From positions 744,001 to 808,000 of the forward strand of contig OZ345364.1 in the NCBI GenBank assembly GCA_977006965.1: a stretch of DNA of 64,000 nt. The letters run 5' to 3'. Position 1 is the stretch's first letter. Every line of letters starts with the position of its first letter. Below, in pieces: positions 46,441-55,781 of this stretch. A program made the translations under genes and the position numbers. The DNA is from Phymatolithon calcareum (Eukaryota > Rhodophyta > Florideophyceae > Hapalidiales). The notes under the pieces were generated by a model. It was given only the letters and a program-made list of their open reading frames with translations. It searched no databases and was not told the origin of the DNA.

Positions 46441-46572
46441 TTATTGTTGGATGGGATCGACAGACTGTTTGTAAAAAGGATTTCGCGCAGCAACAATACC
46501 TTGTTCAGCGTATCATACACAAAAAGTTACACACGTGTGTGCTGCAGGTCGGCACCGGTCGCGCTTAACGGA

Positions 46573-46765
46573 AGAGGGATATTTGATGATTTTACTTTGA
46601 GAGCTCCCAAAGCCTCACCTTAGAGTAACGGGGCAGCTCTTGCGATATTCTCTAAGCTAAAGTCCTCCGGCTAATCAGAACGTTCTTCTCTCCCAACAAG
46701 AGCTCCTGTGAGTCTCATACACTCAAACTCAATTTCTGTACTCATCTTCGACAGCCTGCCGGAAG
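46573..46765 (-). mobile_element. LINE family A 3' tail
   Basis: The minus strand shows the end of the LINE A C-terminus (STEIEFECMRLTGALVG) and the 3' end GGCTTTGGGAGCTCTCAAAG. About 190 bp only. Confidence 0.65.
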
Positions 46766-46939
46766 AGTTCCTGCTGGGTATCCTGAGGTGCTGCATCTCG
46801 GGATTTCAAGTCGTAGTTTTATAGTTTTTTAGTTCTTTTATATAGTTCGGTAACCTCAGGGGAACCTCGTAACCCTAGGAAGGGTTTTCTAGATCTACAC
46901 GTGCACCAAGCGAAAAAAAGAAGGCAGCTCACCGTCCAC

Positions 46940-47290
46940 GACAACGAACCGCAAAACGGATCTTGTACCAACTGATTGTGGAGTGCACCCCTATGGTGGC
47001 AGTCTTTAGGCACGGATGCAATAGTGACACAATTTCGTACGATCCAATGTGCAAGGCCTGCAATTCTGGTTGCAAAGAAACTACAGAACACCTGATTCTA
47101 CGTTTTAGTGGACGTTCCGTCTCCAGACGTAAGTTTATTGGTCGAGTTGGGACAAAAGCCGTAGAGGAGCTATGCCATGAGAGACCCCTAGCGATACTAA
47201 AATTTCTGAACAATGAGAAGCTGTTGCAGAACAGCTTCTGGCGCTCACCCTCCGTGTGAGCGATCTTTCCGCAATAAAAGAAAGAAACCA
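46940..47290 (+). mobile_element. LINE family E, 3' end
   Basis: Frame 46963-47259 (from a GTG or internal position) encodes YDPMCKACNSGCKETTEHLI, then FSGRSVSRRKFIGRVGTKAV and ELCHERPLAILKFLNNEKLL. This is the Zn-knuckle-like C-terminus of family E. It ends near 47280 with CTTTCCGCAATAAAAGAAAG. 5'-truncated; not broken in the retained part. Confidence 0.75.
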
Positions 47291-47299
47291 ACAAAAAAC

Positions 47300-48325
47300 C
47301 TTGCCCCAACTCTCTCTTCGTCTTTTTCTCCCTTAAAATTATATTGCAATTGTCAACACACAGGTCTCAACAAAGGGAAAAATGTGGTCTGGAAACTGGC
47401 AACGTGCAACTCATTCTATATTAGTGCAAGCTGTACTCGAAAGCCCTTGTGAAATAGCTTTTTCTTTACGCTTTTGCTAATCAACGCCCTTCCTTTGGCT
47501 CGTCTTTCGCTACACTAAAACCGTATAACTACCATCTTCTCTACTTCGTCTACATACCTAAGGGCAGGCGAGGTCGAGTGTGATTTTCTTCTCTCTAATT
47601 GTCTATTGGCTTCATCGTAGACTCGTCCAAGGGTAGCGTGCTGCTCTGTCAGGGACGTTCTCAAGTTGGCATGCGCTTGCGAGCCATTGATGTGCCCCTG
47701 GCAGGTTCTGCTAGATGGATAGAGACGAAATACTAATAAATCCAGGAAGAGAGAGACAATTTCTTTGGGAAGAGAAGGAAGTGGGTCGGCCGGAGGAGAA
47801 GAAGGCTTGGCCACGGCCGTCGTCGCGGTCTCTCGTAGCCTTTTAAGAAGCGGCAGAGGTGATCATATCTGTTCACTTTCTGCTCCTCGTCCCCGGCTCC
47901 ACTGTCGCCGCGGGCAATACGCCGACTCCCTGCGGGAGAGAATACGCTGCACTCACCGCCCGGCTTACACCGCGGCCGTTAACACCGCTAGGCGGTCCGC
48001 GGCGGGCGTGCTTTGGTAAGCAGTGTGGTGCTCATCTACTTGGAGAATGCATCCGAGCTAGATCTAGGCGCAATCTCTTGCGAGATACACGACGTGAAGC
48101 AAGAGATCTCTTGAGAGTCGTTGGCGATTATTCTTCCAGTTATCATCTTGGACGGTATTAAGTGTTGACCACTGTCGGAATGCGAATTATAACGGAGGAA
48201 TCTAAGGCTTCTCCGATGTACTCGTAACTAAGTTGATTTACTGATAAGGTACCATAAGTCCCAACTGGCGTATAGTCGGCACCTTTCTAAAGGTGTATTC
48301 TACTAGCCTCGACAATTTTCATTTG
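47300..48325. other. no secure gene
   Basis: A minus frame at 47814-47515 (99 codons, GTG start) has protein-like composition (ADPLPSLPKEIVSLFLDLLV) but no motif I know and no ATG. The GC-rich stretch 47800-48010 has no recognisable RNA structure. Confidence 0.3.
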
Positions 48326-48329
48326 AATT

Positions 48330-48600
48330 AATCAGAAGTGCATAGTATCTTGTTAATGGCTCAAGCCACATCATTCTGTACTGCAAGGGTTCATGGAGGG
48401 TTCATCGGAATACTGTTGAGCGTTCCAACTGCTATGCTCCATGACTGCCCATTTCTTCAATCTGTTTCTGTGGGATTCTCAGAAACTCCAGTGCATTCTG
48501 TGCAGCCTAAGCTCACTCTGAGTGACTCATTCCCTCGCGGAAATCGGGCGGATCAGTGCCGCGTGCGGGTGTGTATTCTACATGATCTAGTTGCACAGCA
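48330..48600 (-). mobile_element. LINE family F 3' fragment
   Basis: The minus strand parallels 20056-20300: ATTGAAGAAATG near 48455, then the block ending at a TACTATGCACTTCTGA stop region. Only the last ~200 bp of the family is present. Confidence 0.5.
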
Positions 48601-48604
48601 CTAC

Positions 48605-49730
48605 GGTTGGACAAGAGGTTTCAAAATTGTTTGCGCTTGCTTGCACGTTCATTGTGCATGGACGCAAGGGCAGGTCCCAAGTACTCGTGACGGTAGCTGG
48701 AAAAAATGAGCTCCGGTGCAGTACGAGCTGTTCTCCGAATTGGATGAGAACACACTTTCTTTCGTGGGAAAGCAAATGAATCTGCAATACGACAAGATGC
48801 TGGGAGGATAGCAATGATGTTTACTACCAACGAGGACCAGCGACGCAATTATGAGAATTGGAACCCTTGTTATTTACTAAGCTACAAGTCAATGAAAATA
48901 CAATGGAAAACAAGACTGTGGGATTCTTGTAACTGAACTGTAGTCGGCATTTCCACCAAGTGAGGTTAGCAGCGCTTTGGGAACCAAGTTATCTGAGCTA
49001 TAGCTTATGCTCTCCCGTACTAGGGCTGCATATCCGTTTCGCTTGCGCCTGCCACTAAAAGTTTTTCCGGGTGGGGTTGACAAGTTTTCCACGACTTCGA
49101 GCAATGTGTACACCTGTGGACAATTCGGAATTCGCTATGCACAACGAATTTCCCATCGCTGTAAAATATTGCTGGATATCTTCAGGTTTTGTTTCCGACT
49201 GGAATGCAACGATGAGCCGTGGTCGAAGGCCGCGAGAAAACAATCGGAAACTGGTGTATGATTACAAAACTAAAAAAATGTGCGCGAATGCCAAAACAAA
49301 CTATAGTAATTTTGGCATTTGCGCACCTTTTGTTACACTTTCTGCAGTGGAAGGAAGGAACGTCCCTTCACATTCGAATGTTCAATGTAAAATTTTGTAA
49401 AATTGAAGACTTGTTGCTCACTAACTTGATGGATGCACGCTCCACGCATCTCCACGGTGGGAAGACATTGGCCTGTCGACAATGTAATTAGGCTGTATAT
49501 ATCTCAAGTACATGTACAGCTGTACCGCTGTCTAGTTGTGTTCCATCTTCTTCAGCCACAGTGAACAGATGGACAACCTCCAACGCAGCAATATTAGCGA
49601 AAATGGATGGAACGACAAACACTCAAGAGTTCTTGTATCTCGGAGAGAATCGTTTCATCCCGCTGTCGCAACTTTGAGTGCCGCTTTCCGCAGACCTTTT
49701 CAATTCTTCCGGGGCGGCCGTTGATGTAGA
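48605..49730. other. no gene recognised; one inverted repeat
   Basis: Short frames only. An inverted repeat lies at 49280-49326: arms GTGCGCGAATGCCAAAA and TTTTGGCATTTGCGCAC, 16 of 17 paired, 13-nt loop. Confidence 0.4.
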
Positions 49731-49733
49731 ACC

Positions 49734-50108
49734 ATGTGCTACTATCGTCGCTGGAATGACCGTTGGTCCTGGCACACATATGACCGATCCCCTACATTCG
49801 GCGAACTCTTTCGTCGTATGTGGCATGTCATTGTGGAGTTTTTTACCGGAGAGGAATCCGAAGTTGAATACCACCGTCGACGTCATCGTCGCAGACGCAG
49901 GCAGCGCGAAAGAGATCACCACCGCGCCATGCAAATTCGAGAAGAAATGATCAGAGATCAGCTGTCTTGGAATGGGACCGCTCCCTTGGGCGCGGAGCAC
50001 TGGCGGAATGGCAGGATTAATGGTGGACTACAGATTCCCCCGCCGTGCTATCTTCCTATGCATCAACATCCTGCTTATGGAACGCCCGTCGGCGTCCCGC
50101 TGTATTGA
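49734..50108 (+). CDS. small Arg-rich protein of unknown function
   Basis: ATG frame of 124 residues with three parts: an aromatic N-terminus (MCYYRRWNDRWSWHTYD), a strongly basic block (EYHRRRHRRRRRQRERDHH) and a Pro/Gly-rich tail (INGGLQIPPPCYLPMHQHPA). The frame is supported because an inverted duplicate at about 62040-60155 preserves the same reading frame. In it, REEMIRDQLSWNG becomes REEIVRDRLSWNG and AEHWRNGRINGG stays AEHWRNGRINDG, with mostly conservative changes. The upstream boundary is unsure; a TGA lies 12 nt before the ATG and a 5' exon is possible. I know no family. The basic block could bind nucleic acid. Confidence 0.5.
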   Translation: MCYYRRWNDRWSWHTYDRSPTFGELFRRMWHVIVEFFTGEESEVEYHRRRHRRRRRQRERDHHRAMQIREEMIRDQLSWNGTAPLGAEHWRNGRINGGLQIPPPCYLPMHQHPAYGTPVGVPLY

Positions 50109-50385
50109 CAAATTAGAGAAGAACTTGGAGTGGGGAAAACTTTTGTATTTATAAACTGGCTTACTGAACTAAGCACACTAAGATTAGCTGCGACTGAGCT
50201 TCATTGAATACCTCGTCATGTCAACCTCTGCTATTAAGCATGACAGATGGCAATAAACCCAGTTTGTCTTACTCACAGGATGCTTCTGCACTTGGCGCCT
50301 GCTGCATATCGTGGTCATTTGTAGACGAGGGGCTATGGTCTAAAGAACAAAAGCCCAAACCGCAACACTCGTTTTCCTTGATTGA

Positions 50386-50598
50386 TCACAGCTCATATGC
50401 TGAGACTTGAAAGTCGCCATCTTCCGAACTTTCACTGTCATTGTACGTTACGAGCAAATTATCCTTAGCGAGAGAAGACATCTCTGCCATAGATTGAAGG
50501 CGTCTGTAGACCACACTCTCGCTTTCCGGTGATCTCAATGGGACAGAGTCGGCAACACATATTGCGATTGCACACATGATTAGTGTCCAGCGGAACAT
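50386..50598 (-). CDS. putative small secreted protein
   Basis: ATG frame of 70 residues with a typical signal peptide (MFRWTLIMCAIAICVADS), then a polar Ser/Glu-rich mature part (RSPESESVVYRRL, YNDSESSEDGDFQVS) without Cys. No homologue comes to mind. It lies convergent to the Arg-rich gene, with an intergenic gap of about 280 bp. A downstream exon is possible. Supported only by the signal-peptide shape and acidic composition. Confidence 0.35.
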   Translation of the reverse strand: MFRWTLIMCAIAICVADSVPLRSPESESVVYRRLQSMAEMSSLAKDNLLVTYNDSESSEDGDFQVSAYEL

Positions 50599-50604
50599 TA
50601 AGGA

Positions 50605-51160
50605 GAATGTGCAATGTTGCAGAGAAAGCCGTCAAATCGTTCGCGCGGTGTGTCGACACGTCCTTTGGCTGGAACGATATATAAGAGTCTCAGATGGGAC
50701 CTAAAATCAATCATGTGCGTGGGTCGACTAGTACTCCCTCCCTTCGGTTGCGCATATCGTGTTAGAATTATGAAGTGGACAAAGCGCTTCTGAAATGCGG
50801 CTTGGTGCTGCTCACACGGCATGACTTGAAAACTGAGCAAACTTAATGCCCCAGCCATTGTTTGGATTCAGTGTGCCCGGTCTATAGATCAGGGAAGCAC
50901 ATTCTCGCACCCAACGCTTCATACAATTGCAGAACATCTATTGAGCGTTCTCGCTGCAGAAAGGGCTGAAAACAATGGACGAGGAGACATGCCCAGTAGT
51001 GCTACACCCGCAGAAGACCAAGAAATGTAGATTTTTATTTTAAAAAGTTAACAACGCATTTGCTGCAGGTGCTTTAACAGCAGACGTAGCAGAAGAAACA
51101 TGCAAGAAAAATAGCAATCATACACGGTCATTCAGCGTGAATCGGAGAACCCCCGCATTG
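50605..51160. other. no gene; small LINE C tail
   Basis: The only recognisable item is a minus-strand LINE C tail at about 51020-51085 (GTAGATTTTTATTTTAAAAAG then AACGCATTTGCTG, complement sense). Confidence 0.45.
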
Positions 51161-51165
51161 CCAAG

Positions 51166-51195
51166 AAGCCTGTTATTTGGCAAATAACCAGGCTT
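51166..51195. repeat. palindrome, 30 bp
   Basis: Arms AAGCCTGTTATTTG and CAAATAACCAGGCTT with a one-base bulge and one-base centre. Confidence 0.8.
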
Positions 51196-51402
51196 AGAGG
51201 CGCAAGTCGCAGGCCAGATCGCTATGTATAGAATAGAATGGAAGAAACTGGACGCCCTCGAAACTCTGTTAGCCCCGAAATAAATAAAATCTCTTGTGTT
51301 CGGAAATGCGTGTTGGTGTGCTGAAAAGCACTTGGTGGGACGGTCACGTAAATAAGATCGACTGCGTCGACAAGTTTGCGTTTAATTGAGTCCCAAGCTC
51401 AA

Positions 51403-51457
51403 ATAACAGTACGTAGAAATGAACATCATCATGATGTTCATTTCTACGTACTGTTAT
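51403..51457. repeat. perfect palindrome, 55 bp
   Basis: 27-nt arms (ATAACAGTACGTAGAAATGA...) with a single central C and no mismatch. Followed after 6 nt by the long fold-back at 51464-51598. Confidence 0.95.
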
Positions 51458-51463
51458 GATGTT

Positions 51464-51598
51464 GCACGGCCTCGGTTAACCGGTTGACTAAAGGGATTAG
51501 CGTCCGCCCAGAAAGACAAAATTTCATCATGAAATTTTCAAAATGAAACTTTGTCTTTCTGGGCAGACGCTACTTCCTGTAGTCAACCGAGGCCGTGC
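51464..51598. repeat. long fold-back, 135 bp
   Basis: Arms begin GCACGGCCTCGGTT and meet again as AACCGAGGCCGTGC. The left arm carries an extra 8-nt AACCGGTT-like piece, and the centre has its own AATTTCAT/ATGAAATT palindrome. It lies about 120 bp upstream of the secreted acidic gene. Confidence 0.9.
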
Positions 51599-51721
51599 GC
51601 CATGTCAGATACGGTTTCCTGGTTCGTTTCACCTTCACCTTTCAAAGTGCTACCATGTTCACCGGTGCAGTTCGGTAAGGAGGAAGAAGCTGAAACAGAA
51701 TCAGACGCTCTCTGCCCTAAA

Positions 51722-52214
51722 ATGGCACGCGCTTCTCTGATTTTCGTCGTCTTCATCGCTCTTACTATCACTGTTTCGAAGGGTGCCCCGTTAAGAATTT
51801 CCATGTTGCACTTTCCGGTTTCGAGAATATACGGGCTGCGAGTGTGACTTCAAATGAACGAACTTCCTGTTCTGTTGTTGGCCTCAAGGATGATGAAAAG
51901 AGCAGCTAGTCAGAGTATATAATGCAGAAGAAGAGAGTCAAAATGACGAGAGCAGCAATGCGGAGAATGATGGTGGTAAGGACTCAGTCGTAGATGATGA
52001 TAAAGAGCGCGAAAATGGAGAGTCTACAAATGAGGGCGCAAAGGATCCTGCGGACGATGACGAAGAAAGTTTGGCTGATCTCCGCGAAACGGTTCAAAGC
52101 TCTAAGAAAAACCAGTTTTCTTGCATGAGCGGTGATTTTTCAGATGAAGAGGAAACGGGGAGCGAGGAAGAAGAGGAAGCCAATAATGAAGATGGAGAAG
52201 ACTCTGGTAACTGA
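51722..52214 (+). CDS. putative secreted acidic protein, two exons
   Basis: Exon 1 (51722-51841) starts at ATG with a signal peptide (MARASLIFVVFIALTITVSK) and a short mature part (GAPLRISMLHFPVSRIYGLR). I place a 64-nt intron at 51842-51905 (gtgtga...gagcag), which keeps phase 0 into a long acidic open frame (51906-52214). That frame has no ATG of its own: NAEEESQNDESSNAENDGG, DDDEESLADLRETVQ, SDEEETGSEEEEEANNEDG. The product would be about 142 residues. Acidic low-complexity secreted proteins often bind cations or mineral, but nothing specific is shown. The intron is inferred; an acceptor 3 nt earlier (51901-51902) would also keep frame. Confidence 0.4.
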
Positions 52215-52549
52215 CGCAAAAAGAAAAGCTGGAACCGTCTGCTAAAGTGTAATCGGATATCTTCATGAGAAAAGATGGAAAGCTTTTGTCTTTCTTGTCT
52301 GACAAGTGTAATGACGAAAAGTCTGACCAATGGTATGAACGAGATACCGTAGATTGTACGTTCACCTCTTCTCCGAATGTCTTTGCACTCAAAAGAAAGC
52401 AAAGGAGAATGCACAGACATTCTGTTTCATTCCACTATCCTTCAATAGTTTTGAAAAATTCTTGGCAATCGAGGTTTTTCATTTTAAAAACGTCCGGTTG
52501 TCTACGCATAAAACGTTACAAGAAGAAGAAAGCAGAATTTCTGAAAAGT

Positions 52550-52798
52550 TACCAACGCATCTGCTGACGATTGGGACAGCTGTTCGAGTGTCAAGAAAAT
52601 TTGGGTTGATTCTGTCCTCGGAAGGGTTTCGTAGTGGGTGTTACAAATTTCGGAGGTCTACAAAAACCCACCTCTGGTTCCCTGAGGGGCCTCGAGGACG
52701 AAAAACAGTCACGCGGGGGACAGATTTGCAGGGAATTCTTACTCTTCATTGTAGGGATGGGGTTTGTCTAGAGCCTGGAACATGGGCAGGAGCTCACC
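52550..52798 (-). mobile_element. LINE family C 3' end
   Basis: The complement of CGCATCTGCTGACG, AAAACCCACCTCTGG and GGGGCCTCGAGG matches the family C 3' UTR, with the hairpin retained but its stem bases changed. Truncated near 52796 where the palindrome pair starts. Confidence 0.7.
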
Positions 52799-52803
52799 AA
52801 TAA

Positions 52804-52883
52804 AACGTTACAAGTGATGCAGCAATTTCCACATGTGGAAATTGCTGCATAACTTGTAACGTTAGTTTCTGTGCACAGAAACT
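52804..52883. repeat. abutting palindrome pair
   Basis: 52804-52863: 30-nt arms (AACGTTACAAGTGATGCAGC...), no spacer, one mismatch. 52864-52883: perfect 20-bp palindrome AGTTTCTGTGCACAGAAACT. The two touch without a gap. Confidence 0.92.
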
Positions 52884-53199
52884 TGACAAATCAAAAGAAG
52901 ATCTGGCTAGTGCATCCCCGATCAAGTTCGCTTCCAAAGATTGAAAGGCTCAGCGTGGAGAAAAATAAAAGGATGAGGTTTTCCTTTCTCGATACCGAAA
53001 CCATGGCAGGTTTAATATCCTTGTTGTTATGCAGCTGTTAAAGAGGGCCATGTGCTGTTTCAGAAGCCCCCAAGAGGCGACTTGTGCTAATTGATGAGCG
53101 GAGCGTCGAAAGCACAAGAGGAAATGCCAGAACAGATCCTACTCCCGTGGTAGCATGTCTGATGTGATACGATTGGTACCACGTACGAACAAGAAGAGC

Positions 53200-53310
53200 A
53201 GATTTTTATTTTTTAAAATAAAAATTTACTTTTATAAAACGTAGATAAAAATGTTTTAAACGCATCTGCTAACGCATGCGGCAAGAGTCTCTTGGGCACT
53301 TTTTGTCTGA
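53200..53310 (-). mobile_element. LINE family C tail with palindrome
   Basis: Palindrome ATTTTTATTTT / AAAATAAAAAT (53202-53225, 2-nt centre). It is followed by degenerate tail copies and the AAACGCATCTGCTAACGCA block in complement sense. Confidence 0.6.
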
Positions 53311-53314
53311 AGCG

Positions 53315-55250
53315 AAAATAGCCATGCCATTGCTTGCGTTGGACTTGTCTCGCCCCAAGCAGATCCGAGGGGGGACTTCGTCGAGAACCTAGGGGTCATT
53401 GGAGACATTGAGAGGGCGGTCGTGCAATACCCGTCGTCTACGTCCCAGACGTCGGGAGTGTGCATATCCACATATACCTGCGCATGGCATACTGAACGTG
53501 CGTCGGCGGGACCTCCGCATGCATAACGAGGACGCGGAGATTCTTCAGAAGATAAGGTAGAGCGAGGTATCCACGCCTCACATAGTGAGGCGAATGAGGA
53601 CAGATACTGCGCGAATAAAAGCAGCAAGGTATCAGCGGGCGTGGTCTTCGGGCAAGCAATATGAGCAAGCGGACAGAGAAGGCGATGTAGAGAGCATCAA
53701 CGTGGCCCTTGGGCATGATGAGATGTTTTCGGCATCCACTCCTAGGCGTCTTCCAGTTGTGCACCTCTCATCTGGTAAGTCCGATGGGCTTGCTAGAGTC
53801 GAGCACCGGAAGAATCACCACGAGTGATAGGCAGAAATGGTGAATCTGTCGCGAGCTGAAAGAGTGGCATTGGTTCGCAAGAAACATCAAAAAGTTTGGT
53901 CCTGGGATGTAAGGAAATTTGAAATTCACGAATGCAATTTCTGGCACGTAGCACACATAGAAGAGTATCGCGATTTGACCGCTGTTGAGTTCTGGAATGG
54001 GGCTTGGAACGCTTCCAGGCATGCTGCGGACACCAACGGCCGGGATTACAGTGGGAAAATCGTTCCAGGGAGCCCCAATATTCTTTGAATGGCCGGTAAC
54101 CAATCTGCGGACAAAGGCGCAAAGCTATGCTTCGCCGATTAGTGTTGGGCTTGCAGCTACTAGATGTCAATAATCCGGATGCCGTTCGCTCGGACACATA
54201 TCTCAGCGCCGCCAGGACAATACCTCGAAAATCGATGCAGTACAGAATTTTTTCATGTCCATCCAGCATCTTTCCTGTCCGCAGAACGAGAGCTCTGTTT
54301 CATAAATTTCCATTTGCGCATTCTTGAGGCGGGGTATAAACTGTACCAGAAGCATTCTGGCACGAACGAGACTGTATGCCTGGTTGGCCGGAGAATTCAA
54401 TCTTTAAAATTCCAGGAATTCTCGCAGACAGTCCTAGAATTGGTCTGACTCTTCCCCCCAACAGCAGACATAAGTTGTTTCAGATTTGTGTTCTTCATGG
54501 GAACACTCGTCGCGGCCGCCGTGGGCCAGACTCTCAACGTTTTTCTTTGAATGTTATTAGCGTACATGTGTTTAAATTGATGTGCATTCACGGGATGTTG
54601 CGACTGGAAGACGATTCAGTAGCCTTGATCAGCAAACCTTCGCAGTGCAGAGTTATTGCTCTTGCAGGCCAGCATTGGTGCTAGTCCTTGATGTTGCAAC
54701 AGGTACGAGCTACTGCTGAACTGTGGGTCTCCGGCCAGAGAATGATGCTAGATGATAACAAATGTAGTTGAATATACTTTTATTACAGTCTTTGATGCCT
54801 CTATGCTGTACTCCAAGAGCCTAACTACCTATTGATAGCCTTTGCAATAGAGCTAGGCGAAGCATCCGCCGAGCTCACTAATTGCATGACAGTGCACAAG
54901 CTCAATAGAGCACAGTTCAAACCGTTCTTCAGAAATCCTAAGCCACTGTCGCTCAGCCATCACATGCCAACCGCAAGAAACAAACTTGGTTCTCCATCAA
55001 ACATTGAGCCCAATTGGCCACTTGGTCGATGTCGGAAAAAGGTGTGCGAATGTCTGTTTCGAAGGACGGTTTAGTGTCAGGAAGCAAGATTGTTACCTGA
55101 AACCAGTATCGGAAATCCAGTATAAGCTTGCTTGAGATTTTTTCATGCATGAAGAGACGGTTCACGAGATGTCGGTAATTTGCGAATATGGCGTATGAGA
55201 TTCTTCCTTGATGCTCAAGGACAGTCTGTATTTCGGTACGTATTGTATAA
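53315..55250. other. no secure gene
   Basis: Several frames on both strands (minus 54269-53793; plus 53837-54088; minus 55255-54953) have protein-like composition but no motif I recognise, and they overlap one another. Possibly eroded transposon or gene remnants. Confidence 0.3.
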
Positions 55251-55255
55251 CACAA

Positions 55256-55535
55256 ATATTTTGAAAACCACGCGTGGTTTTCAAAATATTCCCGAGCTCT
55301 ATCTCGACGGTTTGCAAGCCGTCGAGGTAGATCTCGGGATTTTTTGCCGCCTAAGCAATTCTGACTGAGCCGTTCTGTTTTAAGTTAAAATACAGAACGG
55401 CTCAATCAGACTGTCCAAAATTTATCCATTTGATTGGACCATGCAGGCCTGAAAAATGTATCCAGTGAAAATTTTTAATTGGATACAATTTTCAGGCCTG
55501 CATGGTCCAATCAAATAGATAAATTTTAGACAGTC
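55256..55535. repeat. array of four abutting palindromes
   Basis: Four hairpins are packed into 280 bp. 55256-55291: perfect, 18-nt arms AATATTTTGAAAACCACG. 55292-55339: 24-nt arms, 3 mismatches, no spacer. 55362-55410: arms about 22 nt starting CTGACTGAGCC. 55411-55535: 56-nt arms starting ACTGTCCAAAATTTATCC, 4 mismatches, 13-nt loop. The first and second touch, and so do the third and fourth; 22 nt separate the pairs. They end 246 bp before the ATG of the gene at 55782. Confidence 0.95.
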
Positions 55536-55781
55536 TGTCTTTCAGAGTCGACGACCATTCCTCGCATCGTCATTCACTTCAGCTGAGTGCACGGGATTCC
55601 CATCGCTTCCTTTCGCGTAAGGGCAACTGCGTCGACCCCCACAACTTCCCTGCGATCGTGGTCAGCGCTCTACACGGCCTCTACCTGTCTTTGCGTTATT
55701 TCGCCTCATCCTTTCGCTTGCATCCGCTCGCCGTTCGCACGGAGCCACTCCGAAGTATACCGCGTGTTGTCCGTATCTATC

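Noticed and set aside
47800-48020. GC-rich stretch as a structured RNA or rRNA piece
   Set aside because: No recognisable rRNA or snRNA sequence and no convincing fold by eye.
55256-55535. Palindrome array as a CRISPR array
   Set aside because: The palindromes differ in sequence and length, with no repeated unit and no spacers; the genome is eukaryotic.
55587-55781. Longer N-terminus of the RNI/LRR-like protein
   Set aside because: The upstream extension starts at GTG, not ATG, and overlaps nothing conserved; the first ATG is at 55782.
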